Origin: Aspidapion aeneum
Lineage: Eukaryota; Arthropoda; Insecta; Coleoptera; Brentidae
NCBI GenBank assembly: GCA_963576565.1
Contig: OY755042.1
Coordinates: forward strand, 96,652,185 to 96,716,184
Reading direction: 5' to 3'
Length of the DNA stretch: 64,000 nucleotides
Of the stretch, positions 12,355 to 22,900 are shown piece by piece. Each line of letters starts with the position of its first letter. Positions within the stretch are counted from its first letter, which is position 1. Made by a program: the position numbers and the translations under genes. The notes under the pieces were generated by a model. That model was not told the origin of the DNA, did not search any database, and saw nothing but the letters and a program-made list of their open reading frames with translations.

Positions 12355-12539
12355 CACTGGCGTATATAGAAAAAAGTTTCGGGGTGGGCCCAAGGCAGTT
12401 TGGGGGGGGCCCGAGACCCCATGAGGCCGTATTTTATGCTATTTTATGTTTGTATTCTGGAAATATGTGGAAAATATCTAAACAAATCTTAGCTTCGGGG
12501 GGCCCGGGCCCCCAGCCCCCCCCCTTATATACGCCACTG
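12355..12539. mobile_element. hAT-type MITE, sister of the 1168-1334 element
   Basis: It shares GGCGTATATAGAAAAA and CTTAGCTTCGGGG with the copy at 1168. Perfect 8-bp duplications GCTCCACT (12347-12354, 12540-12547) flank it. It sits inside the LINE remnant. Confidence 0.9.
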
Positions 12540-13079
12540 GCTCCACTAGAGCTTTGTAAAGTGCTATCAAAAGTTTTTTATTTAAAATTTCTCTAAGCAT
12601 GTAGAACTTATGTATTAAACATCTGATTTTTTTAGTACAATATCATATGTTCTTTCCATTTTAAATGCTTGTCCACAAAGACTCCAAGGTAGTTAATCTT
12701 GTCACACTGAGTAAACATAAACCCACTAATTGTTTAATGTAAACAAAATTTTGAAAAGTCTGTAAAAAATATACTCAACGTAACAAAATGCGCAAGCTAT
12801 TTTTACAATAAACAGCGCACAACATCACATGTTGAGCAAAAACCAACTTAAGCTCAGCCGACCGGCACGAATCATATTGCAGAGAGTTGAACCAGTCATG
12901 GGGATAAAACATCTAATATTAAGAGGTTTTATTCTTGCGCAGTTTTATTCCTGTACTCCATTCTGCCCCCATTTCCCCTATTATGATATTATAGCATTTT
13001 TTCAGACAATATTTGATCTGTCAATTCAGTGGCACACTCAGAAAATATGTTTGGAGGCCTATACGTTGTAGCAAAAGAT

Positions 13080-13840
13080 TTTCTTTTGTTGTCATAAAAC
13101 TTATGTTTTAACCCCTCTAAGTGCGCTACTGTTTGTAGTATTTTTAAAAAAATATAGTTTTCGATAAACGAAGTCGATGACGTAAGCAAATATCAATGAA
13201 AGGGATCAGAGAATAAAATGTTAATTTTAACCTATGTCTTTAATTTGCGTCAAATTATTCTCTTATTTCTCAAGAAATTTGTTATTTTTTTAAATTTCAT
13301 TTAGCAATAGAATTTTTCGCAATATAGATGCCATAAACAATTAGATTCCCTTGACACTTGGTTATGCTAGTTTTGATCAAAATAAACAATAAAAACCAAT
13401 GAAAAGAAAATTAGCCAATAATTTTTAAATAACACGCTTAATTCTTCGAAACTTTTTAAGTTTTTCAAAATTCGAAGAAGAAGAAGCGACACGTTTATAA
13501 CGTATTTTTCATCAGTGGCGCAAACTTTCGCCTGTGACGTCATTAGGTACTGTCATAAACAACTTAATATTTCAAAACAAAATTCCTGCGGCGCGATTGT
13601 CTTGTTATATCCATAAACTTTTTAGGCGGCGCCGGCGTGATATTTTTGGAAAAGTATTTAATTTATCTAAAATTTATATCTGCGCCGCTATTTTTTACAA
13701 TTAAAGACCTCGGTGGAAGAACCGGGTAACTCCACTTTTTTAAATTGTTGAGAAATCAGAAAAAAAACTTAGAAATTCAAAAAAAATAATAATATATTTA
13801 ATGGTATTAGTTTTTCTAGAGTAACATCAGATAAACTGAA
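13080..13840. other. Non-coding stretch
   Basis: No gene is supported. CGGCGC-rich patches near 13590-13690 resemble those near 28550-28620, which suggests a shared old repeat. Confidence 0.5.
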
Positions 13841-14053
13841 TTTACCTCGAGACTGCTTTTAATTCACATTCACACAAAAATTTTCGCCTACACCTACCTA
13901 CATATCGACGAAAAAATTTTTTTTGAGATAACCTCGAAAATGTGTTATTTGATTGTATTTTAACCTATCTTACCAATATCGTCGTGATGTCTGTCTGTGT
14001 GTGTATGTCTGTCCGTAACACGATAGCTCCTAAACCGCTTAATCGATTTTTAT
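13841..14053. repeat. Left part of a dispersed palindromic repeat, interrupted by the LINE
   Basis: It contains CCGTAACACGATAGCTCCTA, whose complement is found at about 18865 and 57740. The continuation lies beyond the LINE at 18506. Confidence 0.75.
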
Positions 14054-14218
14054 TATTAGTATTCAATCGATCGCAGTTCCGTACGGTTATATTGCATCGT
14101 ACCTGCATGATAGTGCTAACGAGGTCAAAGTCGGAGTTTGTTTTGTTTACAAAAAACATCGCGCGCGAGATACCTGTGTTGAGAATCTATATACAATGTG
14201 TATTATAAATAATATATC

Positions 14219-14845
14219 ATGTTTAAAAGCAAAAAAAGTGTGAAACTTGTTTTAAAAATTAGCGAAAAGCCCAAACAAAATCAAGAAAAAATGGATAATG
14301 CCGAATTATTTCAGGATAGCCATGCTAGAACACAAAATGAAGAAGTTTTATATAGCGAATGGAAAAAATCCCAAAACGAAAAAAATTCACTTAGTGTACA
14401 AGTGGATTATCTCCGAAGTCAACTGGAAAGTATGCAAAGAAAATTTGCAGATTTAGAGACAAAAGTCACTAAAAAAGAAGAGTCTGACATGGACTACATT
14501 ACTGATGAGGACGATCTGGCAAGAGAAACTGAGTGGATCAGACAAAAAGGAAAAGGTTGGAAAAAACGTCGAATGGATACTTCACTCTCACCACCACAAC
14601 AAAGCTCGGGCACTGGAGAGCCCTCCAATAAAACACAAAATGAAGAACCCCCAACTAAGGTTAAAAAAGCTCCATTACCTCCACCGATTATGGTAAATGG
14701 CGTAAATAATTTTAATGATATTTATGAAAAGTTAAATATCATACAAGGAGTTAAAATAAAAGTTTTAAATAACGAAAATATTAAAATAAATGTACAAGAC
14801 GCAGACAGCTATCGGCTGGTTACTAAAATGCTTAATGAAATATAG
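14219..14845 (+). CDS. LINE ORF1, 5' part (gag-like, coiled-coil region)
   Basis: A 208-codon frame rich in Lys, Glu and Asn. A heptad-like stretch around residues 60-85 (SLSVQVDYLRSQLESMQRKF) looks like the coiled coil of LINE ORF1 proteins, followed by a basic/Pro-rich linker. It ends at TAG, but the same frame continues after the stop with recognisable ORF1 sequence (WHSYENKQIRPIRVI), so the stop splits one ancestral gene. The product is expected to bind LINE RNA. Confidence 0.7.
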   Translation: MFKSKKSVKLVLKISEKPKQNQEKMDNAELFQDSHARTQNEEVLYSEWKKSQNEKNSLSVQVDYLRSQLESMQRKFADLETKVTKKEESDMDYITDEDDLARETEWIRQKGKGWKKRRMDTSLSPPQQSSGTGEPSNKTQNEEPPTKVKKAPLPPPIMVNGVNNFNDIYEKLNIIQGVKIKVLNNENIKINVQDADSYRLVTKMLNEI

Positions 14846-14918
14846 CATCAATGGCACTCATACGAAAACAAACAAATAAGGCCAATTAGAGTAATAGCGA
14901 ATAGGCTACACTTCTCAT

Positions 14919-14927
14919 GTGACCCAC

Positions 14928-14958
<31 letters not shown>

Positions 14959-15626
14959 TAGCTGATCTACAAAAAAAAGGTTTTAAGGCACTGGAGGCCA
15001 GCAACAAACTTAAATGGAGAACAAGACAACCTCTTAACATGTTTATGCTCACATTCAGCCACGATGAAGATATCAACAAAATTTTTGAAATTTCCAGTAT
15101 CCTTGGGATTGAAGTGGAAATAAAAGCACTAAAAACCTCAAAGTTAGTCCCTCAATGCAAAAGATGCCAATCTTATGGACACACGCAAAAATATTGCGCT
15201 AAAGAACCACGTTGCGTAAAATGCACGGGGAAACATCTTACTGTAGAATGCCCCAAACCAAAAGAATCTGAGCCAAAATGCATCCACTGTGGAGGCAAGC
15301 ATCCTGCTAACTACAGAGGATGCCTTGTTGCTAAGGAAATACAAAAATTGAAAAATAAACCTAAGAAACCGAATCTCATACCAAACGTGAGTACAAATAG
15401 ACAAAACCAACAGACAAGAAACACAGTCACACAAAACTCTGTGACAAGGACATACAGCCAAGTAGCAGCAACAGCTACTATACCTGATATTAATATCAGT
15501 AGTCAAAATACTATGGAACAAACACTACAATTAATTTTGGAGAAATTGAACAAACTTGATGAGCGATTAACTAAACTAGAAAGTAGCAATAACGGAGCTA
15601 CCAATATGCCTCAAAATGGTCAGTAA
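14919..15626 (+). CDS. LINE ORF1, 3' part with zinc knuckles
   Basis: After a 28-base A run (14928-14955) the frame reads LQKKGFKALEASNKLKWRTR and a run of CCHC knuckles (CKRCQSYGHTQKYC, CVKCTGKHLTVEC, CIHCGGKHPANYRGC). This is the PRE_C2HC plus zinc-knuckle arrangement of Jockey-clade ORF1. The ATG at 14919 is probably not the real start: ORF1 most likely began upstream and was shifted by length change in the A run. It overlaps ORF2 by 11 nt. Confidence 0.8.
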
Positions 15627-18276
15627 TCTTAGAATCCTAGCTTGGAATGCCAATGGTCTCTTGCAACATCAGCAAGACTTGCAAGTTATTCTAGACATAG
15701 AAAAAATTGACGTCTGTCTTGTGTCAGAAACGCATTTCACTAACCAGTCTCACATTAAATTTAAAGGTTATAAAGTGTATCATACAACTCACCCTAGCAA
15801 TACTGCACATGGGGGAAGTGCTGTAATAATTAAAGAAAATATATCACACTATGAGGAGATGGGATATAAAACCATAGAGATTCAAGCTACATTAGTAAGT
15901 GTAAAAACCAAAACATATACATTAGTCATAAGTGCTGTCTATATACCACCAAGGCACTTACTAAAGAAAAATCAATATCTTAATTTTCTCAGAAAATTAG
16001 GAAACCGTTTTATAATTGGAGGTGACTTTAATGCAAAAAATACCTACTGGGGATCTAGACTGACGAACTCTAAAGGAAAAGAACTTTTGCAAGCTATTAG
16101 TGAATATCAATGTGAGCCGATATCAACTGGTAAGCCCACATACTATCCAACAGATCCAGGAAAAATTCCAGATCTAATTGATTTTTTTATAGTAAAAAAT
16201 ATATCTTTAAGTTTTGTAGATATAGAAGAAAGTTTTGATTTACACTCAGATCATTCACCTATTATTCTAACTCTTAGTAAAAACATAATAAAGAAAGAAG
16301 CAAATATCTCACTAGTTAATAAACTGACTGACTGGATTAGTTTTAAACAAAGTCTGTCAGAAAAAATAAACCTATCAGTACCATTGCAAACGCCAGAACA
16401 AATCGATAAAGAAGTTGATTATTTTGTTACAAATATTCAACAAGCAGCTTGGGAAAACAGTCCAAAACCAAAGAGAATTTTTAAGGGAAAAAACTATCCA
16501 AAGGAAATTAGAGACCTTATATTGGAAAAAAGGAAACTAAGAAGAAAGTGGCAACAAAGCCGTGATCCTCGGGACAAAACAAATCTCAACAACATGACGC
16601 AGCGCATTAGGCGAGAAATTCTAGTAATAAAAAATGAATCTATTAACCATTTTCTTAATGAGCTTACAGATGATAAAAATACCGACTATTCCCTTTGGAA
16701 AGCAACCAAAGATTTTAAAAGACCAATTATCCAAATTCCACCCATACGAAAACCTAACAACCAGTGGGCAAGGAGTAACGAAGAAAAAGCAGATATTTTT
16801 GCAAGTCATTTAGAAAAAACATTTCAGCCCCACGAAGCACCAGATGAACACTTTCATTTAAATGAACCCCATCAAATCGAGGACCATATTAAGCTTACAT
16901 CACCAAAAGAAATATTAACAGAAATCAAAAATATTAATTCGAAAAAAGCCCCAGGGTATGATCTTATTAACGGGGTAGTCATAAAACAACTCCCCAGAAA
17001 AGCTATCGTAAAACTATGCAACCTAATTAATGCGTCTTTTAGGCTTAGGTACGTACCTAAACTGTGGAAAGTTGCAGAAGTTATCATGATTCCAAAACCG
17101 GGAAAACCACTCCATGACGTGTCATCTTACAGGCCAATATCTTTGCTGCCAATTATATCCAAGCTCTATGAAAAATTATTGCTTAAAAGAATAAAACCCA
17201 TCATAGAAAGACAAGAAATTATTCCATCTCATCAATTTGGTTTTCGAGACAAGCATTCCACGATAGATCAAGTACACAGAATTACTAATATAATAGAAAA
17301 AGCACTAGAAGAGGGAAACGTTTGTTCTGCAGTTTTTCTAGATGTAGCACAAGCATTTGACAAAGTGTGGCATGAAGGCCTTAATTTTAAACTAAAAAGG
17401 TTTCTGCCAAAACAGTATTCGGATATTTTGGAATCATACATATCTGATAGACATTTTAGAGTAAAACAGGAAGACTCATACTCAAATTTAAGAGAAATTC
17501 AAGCAGGCGTGCCCCAGGGTAGCGTACTAGGCCCTTATCTATACTTATTATTCACTTGTGATATCCCAAAGCCAGAAAATTGTCACTTAGCAACATTTGC
17601 CGATGATACTGGTTTATTGACGGTAGAAAAATCTATTGAAAAATGCATAGAGAAACTTCAGGATGCAGTCACCCAAATTCACAGTTGGACCACAAAGTGG
17701 CGAATAAAATTAAATGAAACCAAATCAATTCATGTTGATTTTACAAACAAAAATATAAATCACATACAAATAACAATTAACAACATTCCAGTACCATATT
17801 CGAATCAGGCAAAATATCTAGGTATGACACTTGATACCAAATTGCGCTGGAAAGCACATGTTAAGAAAAAAAAAGAAGAACTTGAGATAAGGTATAGAAA
17901 AATGAACTGGCTAATTGGAAGGAAGTCCAATTTAACAATTCATAATAAGTTACTGCTTTATAGACAAATACTGAAACCAGTATGGACATATGGTATTCAA
18001 CTATGGGGTTGTGCTAAAGAGAGTAACATTCTAGTTGTACAGAGATTTCAAAATAAAGTATTAAGAAACATTGTGAATGCACCTTGGTACGTTCGAAATA
18101 GTGACCTTCATCGAGATCTAAAAATCGAAACTGTAGCAGAGACTATAAAAAAGTACGCAAAAAGCCATGAAGATAGACTCCATCGGCATGTGAATGTGGA
18201 AGCAATTCAGCTTCTAGACAATACTATGCTAGTTCGACGACTAAAAAGAGTGAAGCCGTTTGAGCTAGTAAACTAA
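15616..18276 (+). CDS. LINE ORF2: apurinic-type endonuclease and reverse transcriptase
   Basis: 886 residues without a break. The N-terminal endonuclease shows ILAWNANGLL, SETHF, GGDFNAKNTYWGSR and HSDHSPIIL. The reverse transcriptase shows YRPISLLPIISKLYEKLL (about residue 505), HQFGFRDKHSTIDQ, VFLDVAQAFDKVWH, GVPQGSVLGP and the catalytic FADD (about residue 660). No RNase H domain is evident, which fits the Jockey clade. It nicks target DNA and copies the element RNA. All catalytic motifs look intact, so this copy may have moved recently, although its ORF1 is broken. Confidence 0.93.
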   Translation: MVSNLRILAWNANGLLQHQQDLQVILDIEKIDVCLVSETHFTNQSHIKFKGYKVYHTTHPSNTAHGGSAVIIKENISHYEEMGYKTIEIQATLVSVKTKTYTLVISAVYIPPRHLLKKNQYLNFLRKLGNRFIIGGDFNAKNTYWGSRLTNSKGKELLQAISEYQCEPISTGKPTYYPTDPGKIPDLIDFFIVKNISLSFVDIEESFDLHSDHSPIILTLSKNIIKKEANISLVNKLTDWISFKQSLSEKINLSVPLQTPEQIDKEVDYFVTNIQQAAWENSPKPKRIFKGKNYPKEIRDLILEKRKLRRKWQQSRDPRDKTNLNNMTQRIRREILVIKNESINHFLNELTDDKNTDYSLWKATKDFKRPIIQIPPIRKPNNQWARSNEEKADIFASHLEKTFQPHEAPDEHFHLNEPHQIEDHIKLTSPKEILTEIKNINSKKAPGYDLINGVVIKQLPRKAIVKLCNLINASFRLRYVPKLWKVAEVIMIPKPGKPLHDVSSYRPISLLPIISKLYEKLLLKRIKPIIERQEIIPSHQFGFRDKHSTIDQVHRITNIIEKALEEGNVCSAVFLDVAQAFDKVWHEGLNFKLKRFLPKQYSDILESYISDRHFRVKQEDSYSNLREIQAGVPQGSVLGPYLYLLFTCDIPKPENCHLATFADDTGLLTVEKSIEKCIEKLQDAVTQIHSWTTKWRIKLNETKSIHVDFTNKNINHIQITINNIPVPYSNQAKYLGMTLDTKLRWKAHVKKKKEELEIRYRKMNWLIGRKSNLTIHNKLLLYRQILKPVWTYGIQLWGCAKESNILVVQRFQNKVLRNIVNAPWYVRNSDLHRDLKIETVAETIKKYAKSHEDRLHRHVNVEAIQLLDNTMLVRRLKRVKPFELVN

Positions 18277-18505
18277 GTGAATTACACATAAAACAAAATA
18301 ATGCTATAAACACAACACAATTGTGAGTTACAGACTAAACAAAGCGGGGAGAACTGTTGAGTGAACCCTAAGTTTAAATCTGACTTTTCTAGTAAATTAA
18401 GTTAAAACAAAATTGCTAATTAGTCTTACTGACTAGATTGTAATAAAAAAAAAACACAGTGTGTTTGACAAATAAAAAAAAAAAAAAAAAAAAATCGATT
18501 TTTAT

Positions 18506-19035
18506 AATATTTTCAGGTAAAATAGTGTTCGACACTTTAACAAACTGATTAGATTTTGGTCAAAATACATTAATGCTAATGACAGTTTTTTGACAATTAA
18601 GAAAATGCTGCAATATCTCAGAAACTAAAGCTCCTACGAAGTTTTTGGTTATAACACAAATTATTGAGCAAAATGCAATATACTATATTCTGAAAACAGC
18701 ATATCGAAGCGACGTTCCGTTAAAATGATAGCTTTTATTCAATCTTTTTACTGTCAAAAAACTGTCACTAGCATTGTTGAATTTTGATCAAAATTCAATC
18801 AGCAAGTTATAGCATCGAACACTATTTTACCTAAAAATTTTATGAAAAGCGGTTCACCGGTTAAGGAGCTATCGTGTTACGGGCACACCTACACACACAC
18901 AGACATCACGATGATATTGCTAGGATAGGTCAAAATACAACCAAATAACACATTTTCGACATCATCTGAAAAAAAAATTCCTCGAAAATATTCCCTTCTC
19001 TAGCCATTGCTGCGCGGGCCAGGAAGGTAAAACTA
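18506..19035. repeat. Right part of the same palindromic repeat
   Basis: 18506-18680 continues the left arm. 18740-19035 is the opposite arm in inverted orientation, ending CCATTGCTGCGCGGGC. A related copy lies at 57540-57915. Confidence 0.75.
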
Positions 19036-19778
19036 TGTAGGTATTAATAAATCTGGGCTTTTACCCCCCCCCCCTCCCCTTCCCTTAAAAGGGACCGGCT
19101 AGTTGCGCCTCTGTTTTTCAAGTAAAACCAAAATATTGCGAAAATTATTTGTTGAATAACTTAGAAAAATAATATTCGATAATTTTTTTATAACTATTTA
19201 TTTAATTTATTCAACTCACAAACTATTTTTAATTATTTTGTTTCCATTTTTAGGCTGCAACAAATCATTTACTTTAACAGTTCTTGGTCATCATATTATA
19301 TTGAAGCATAATAGTAGCTGTAGACCACACCTAATGTTCAGTGGTGCTTTATTTTAGTGAATGGAAGAAAAAATACACAAATATTTGAATACTTACAATA
19401 ATATTTCAAGCAAGTGACAGTTATTTAGAAAATAAGAGTGGATGGTTAACTTATAATTAATAAAAAATATTAAAAGTAAAAGTGATTTGCTTGTTAAAGT
19501 GATTTTTTTATCGGTGCCATCACTAAAAGACAATCTCTTCTTGTATTTTTAAACACTCAAAAAGACAGTCATTTAATTGTTAAAAATCACTAATTGATCT
19601 ATTTTAACCAGTGCCGTACCTGTGATTTTCTTCCGAAAAAATGGAAAAAACTTAATTAGAAAAAAAAAGGTAATTAGTGTGATAATAAATTAATAACATT
19701 ATTACTAATTAATTAATTTATTAGTGGTAACCGACATAAACGAAGACAGAATTATACTGGGTAATGCGTTAGAGAGAG

Positions 19779-19917
19779 ATGTCGATACATACAAGTTGTC
19801 TTCTGGTGAACGTGATTGTGATTCTGAACATTTGTGAAGCTGGAATTTTAGACGTGACCTGGGCTAGAGCGGATAAGATTGGAATTGAAGTGAATTTGAA
19901 TTTGCCGTGGCTGCCAT
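19779..19917 (+). CDS. Lipase exon 1 (signal peptide)
   Basis: The ATG opens a 46-codon exon whose first 20 residues ([20 protein letters not shown]) form a hydrophobic leader. It ends with one base of a split Phe codon before a GTAAGT donor. Joined to exon 2 it gives LPWLPF then [13 protein letters not shown], a typical N-terminus for this lipase family. Confidence 0.82.
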
Positions 19918-22900
19918 GTAAGTTGATTTTGGGGGGGGGGGGTAAATAATCGAATACAAAGGATCGAAATTGAATAAGGTCAAGGTTACTGAACATCTGA
20001 TCATCAAATTTTAACAAAAATAGCGTTCGAGGCATCCCAAAGTTAATGTTAATAGCAGACCTTTTGAGACCTCCCTGAAAGATATCACTTGACCCATTTC
20101 AGTGCCGGACCTCAAATTCCATAAAGCTCCATGTTTTTTAAAAGAAGCTCATGCTCAAGGCTATCAAAAGCCTTGGACAAATCTAAAAATGCAACTAACG
20201 TTTTTTCTTTGTTTTCTAAATTCTCTATGATCTTAGAGACACAGTCAAAAGTTGCAGTATCAACAGATCGGCCCCTGAGAAATCCATGCTGACAGTTATT
20301 AAGTAATTTTCCTGAGATAAAGAATGTCGGAATCTATTGTACCTTGCTGTCTCAAATACCTTAGAAAAGGAGGAGAGCAGGCTTATGGGATGGTAATTTT
20401 CTTAACCTTTATGGAGTCTCCTTTTGAATGCTATGGTTTTTACTATTGCTAGTTTAAGATTCTGTGGAAATGAGCCACACCTAAAAGAGTTGCTGATGAA
20501 CGAAAGAGGTAACAAAACTTCAGATGCCACATTTTTTATTAAATGGCTAGAGATTTCATCATGGCCAAAACTATGTTTGTTTTTAATTTTCTAATGATTT
20601 CAAGGACTTCTTTCTCAGATACAGGTGATAAAAACATGCTTTCTGTATTTGGTTCTATATTTACAGAGACATTTCTTACAGGTTTTATTTGTTTTATAGC
20701 ATTAGAAGCTGCCTCTGCGAAAAATTTATTTATATTGTTACAAAGGGATTGCAATCCCTTTGTATTTGTTATTCTTTATTTCATTTATGATTTATCTTTT
20801 GTTTTGTTGTTACTGTCATTGATTCTTTGTTGATAAAACACTTTGCGGGATTCAGCCAGGACAGAGTGGTACCTCTGCTTTTCTGCTCGGTACACCTTTA
20901 TATACCTGCCATCTCTCTCACACATTGTATATAAAATATCTAGTCTTTTTTTTAAGCCAGCAATTCTGGAGTTTTAGACTTTGTTTTTTTGTTTGTTTTT
21001 TTTTTTGGGGTAAACGTCCTCAAAGGAAAACATTGAAAGAAAAGGTTTTGTACAATGTAAGTAAAGGCCTCACATTGTTTGTCGATGAATGCATCACAGT
21101 TTAAAACAGAATCCCAGTCTGCCTCTCCCAATAAAAATTTAAAAAGAAGGTCGGCTCTTTATTAAACAATCGATTAATAGGCTAAATTTTGAAAGTAGTT
21201 TTTTGTGCACTGTAGTTTGACGTATGTACTGAATGAATAAAATACATTGAATTACCTTAGAGAACGTCCTTAAATTACGTAACGTAAAAATTCAGGATTC
21301 TTGACCCCCCCTCACCCTCTTAACGCATTTTCAGGAAAAAAAATACATTAAAACAACATTGAGTGTAACGCAAGGACAATACCCTCCCTCCCCCCCTAGA
21401 GCCTTACGTAATTTAAGGATAGTCCCTTAGCCGATAAAAAGTTATTACATTTTCCCAATTAAGTGTAAACACAGATGAAGTAAGCTGTGGTGTAAATTTT
21501 ATAATTTTTAGTTGAAAATGAAACCCGTTGCTACGACGAACTGGGCTGCCTCAACATCACAAGAAGTTGGTATCACTTGATCAATCGACCATTCAACGTT
21601 TTTCCCCTACCAAGAGCTGTGATAAATACTAGGTTTATACTGTATACTCGACTGAACCCTGCTGAGGTATGTTCATAGATAAACGACTTCGGTTGTTATG
21701 GGTTGGGTTAAAAAAAGATCTTTTAACATTGTTGTATTTTTTTTTTGAAAATAGCAATTTTTTCTGTTTATGTTTAAGAACGTTGTTTAACGTTTTTTCA
21801 ATTACAAATATCCCAAAACTGAATTGAAATCTCTTTTTAACAACATATACTTTTAAGATTCTTAAAGAAGGGTGGTTGCCTTTTATTAACTCGTTCATTT
21901 TCAAAAAAAATCTTTTAGATACGTGTATATGTATATTTCAAGTTTTGAAATAGCCACTCTTACACCTTGATATAAATTGTCCACCTGGAATTATTTATTT
22001 GCTTTTATCTTATAGGGACAATTGATAAAAGCCAGAAACGATTCTATAGAAAAATCCAACATTGACGTACAAAAGAAGGCAAAGTTTATCATTCATGGGT
22101 TTATTGATACACCCCTGTCTAACTGGGTAAGTGTTTATATTTGCAGGAACTTAACTAATACTAAAAAAAATACCAAATAGAAAACAAACGACAAAACTGT
22201 GGGGTCCTTTTCTATCACATTAAAATAGTAATTTGATAGTCCACAGTATACCGGTCTATTTTTTAAGTACTGAGTAACAAGCTTTATTTTCGTAAAAAGC
22301 TTCACTTTGCCGAGACGGCCAACTTGTTCCTCTGCCAAAATTCTCATTATTTCGAAATAATTAGGGTGGGGTATACAACCGTCAAAGCATCTAATTTGTC
22401 GGACAAAAGTTTTTATTATTTAGGTATATCTTTAAAAAAAAATATTTAAGGGAAAAATCAGGTGATACTTAATGAGTTTTTACAGCCACCAAATTGACAT
22501 TAGGACCAGCGTACTGTGTTGTGAATCACTTACACAAATTATCGCAGGAAAAAGTTGGGCATCTCGGCAAAGTGATGTTATTTATGAGAATTCAGCCTGT
22601 TACTCGTCACTTCAGAAATAGATCGATAGAGAAAAATCGTCAATTTATAACATATAGATGCTCTTTATGTTGATAAAAAAAGAGCTTTTGTCCATATAAA
22701 AGAGTTTGAGTTACTTTAGTAGTCAAATAAGCTGTAAACTATAAATAAATTACAGGTATGAAAAACTAGAAGAACTAATAATTGGTGAGAGAAAAAAATA
22801 ATTTTGACAAAATAAATTTTTGAAGAACAGGACCTTTGCGCCAGTGGCTTACGCAGATAATGGTACCACTACTATGTCGGTTTAGAACGTTTTTCTACGT

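Larger units (their letters stand above)
11790..12740 (-). pseudogene. LINE reverse transcriptase C-terminal remnant, split by two MITEs
   Basis: Minus-strand pieces read INYLGVFVDKHLKWKEHM, then (across a MITE) EPLIGYGILVWGAAYNVHLK and KPRLYPTHLF, then (across a second MITE) YLGLKIYNKFPMDIR and KLELKTFFSKNS. This is the end of the C-terminal region of a Jockey/CR1-like LINE ORF2. Removing both insertions restores the order. Stops and frameshifts show it is dead. Confidence 0.72.
14054..18492 (+). mobile_element. Near full-length Jockey-type LINE with 13-bp target duplication
   Basis: The unit carries a short 5' leader, a zinc-knuckle ORF1, an endonuclease/reverse transcriptase ORF2 and a 3' tail of As. 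Both sides carry the same 13 bp, AATCGATTTTTAT (14041-14053 and 18493-18505). It interrupts a dispersed repeat whose halves flank it. ORF2 is open over its full length while ORF1 has a stop and a frameshift. Clade placement is by overall motif likeness. Confidence 0.9.

Noticed and set aside
15144..15521. 125-codon frame on the minus strand
   Set aside because: It is the shadow of the zinc-knuckle ORF1, whose Cys/His pattern is clear.
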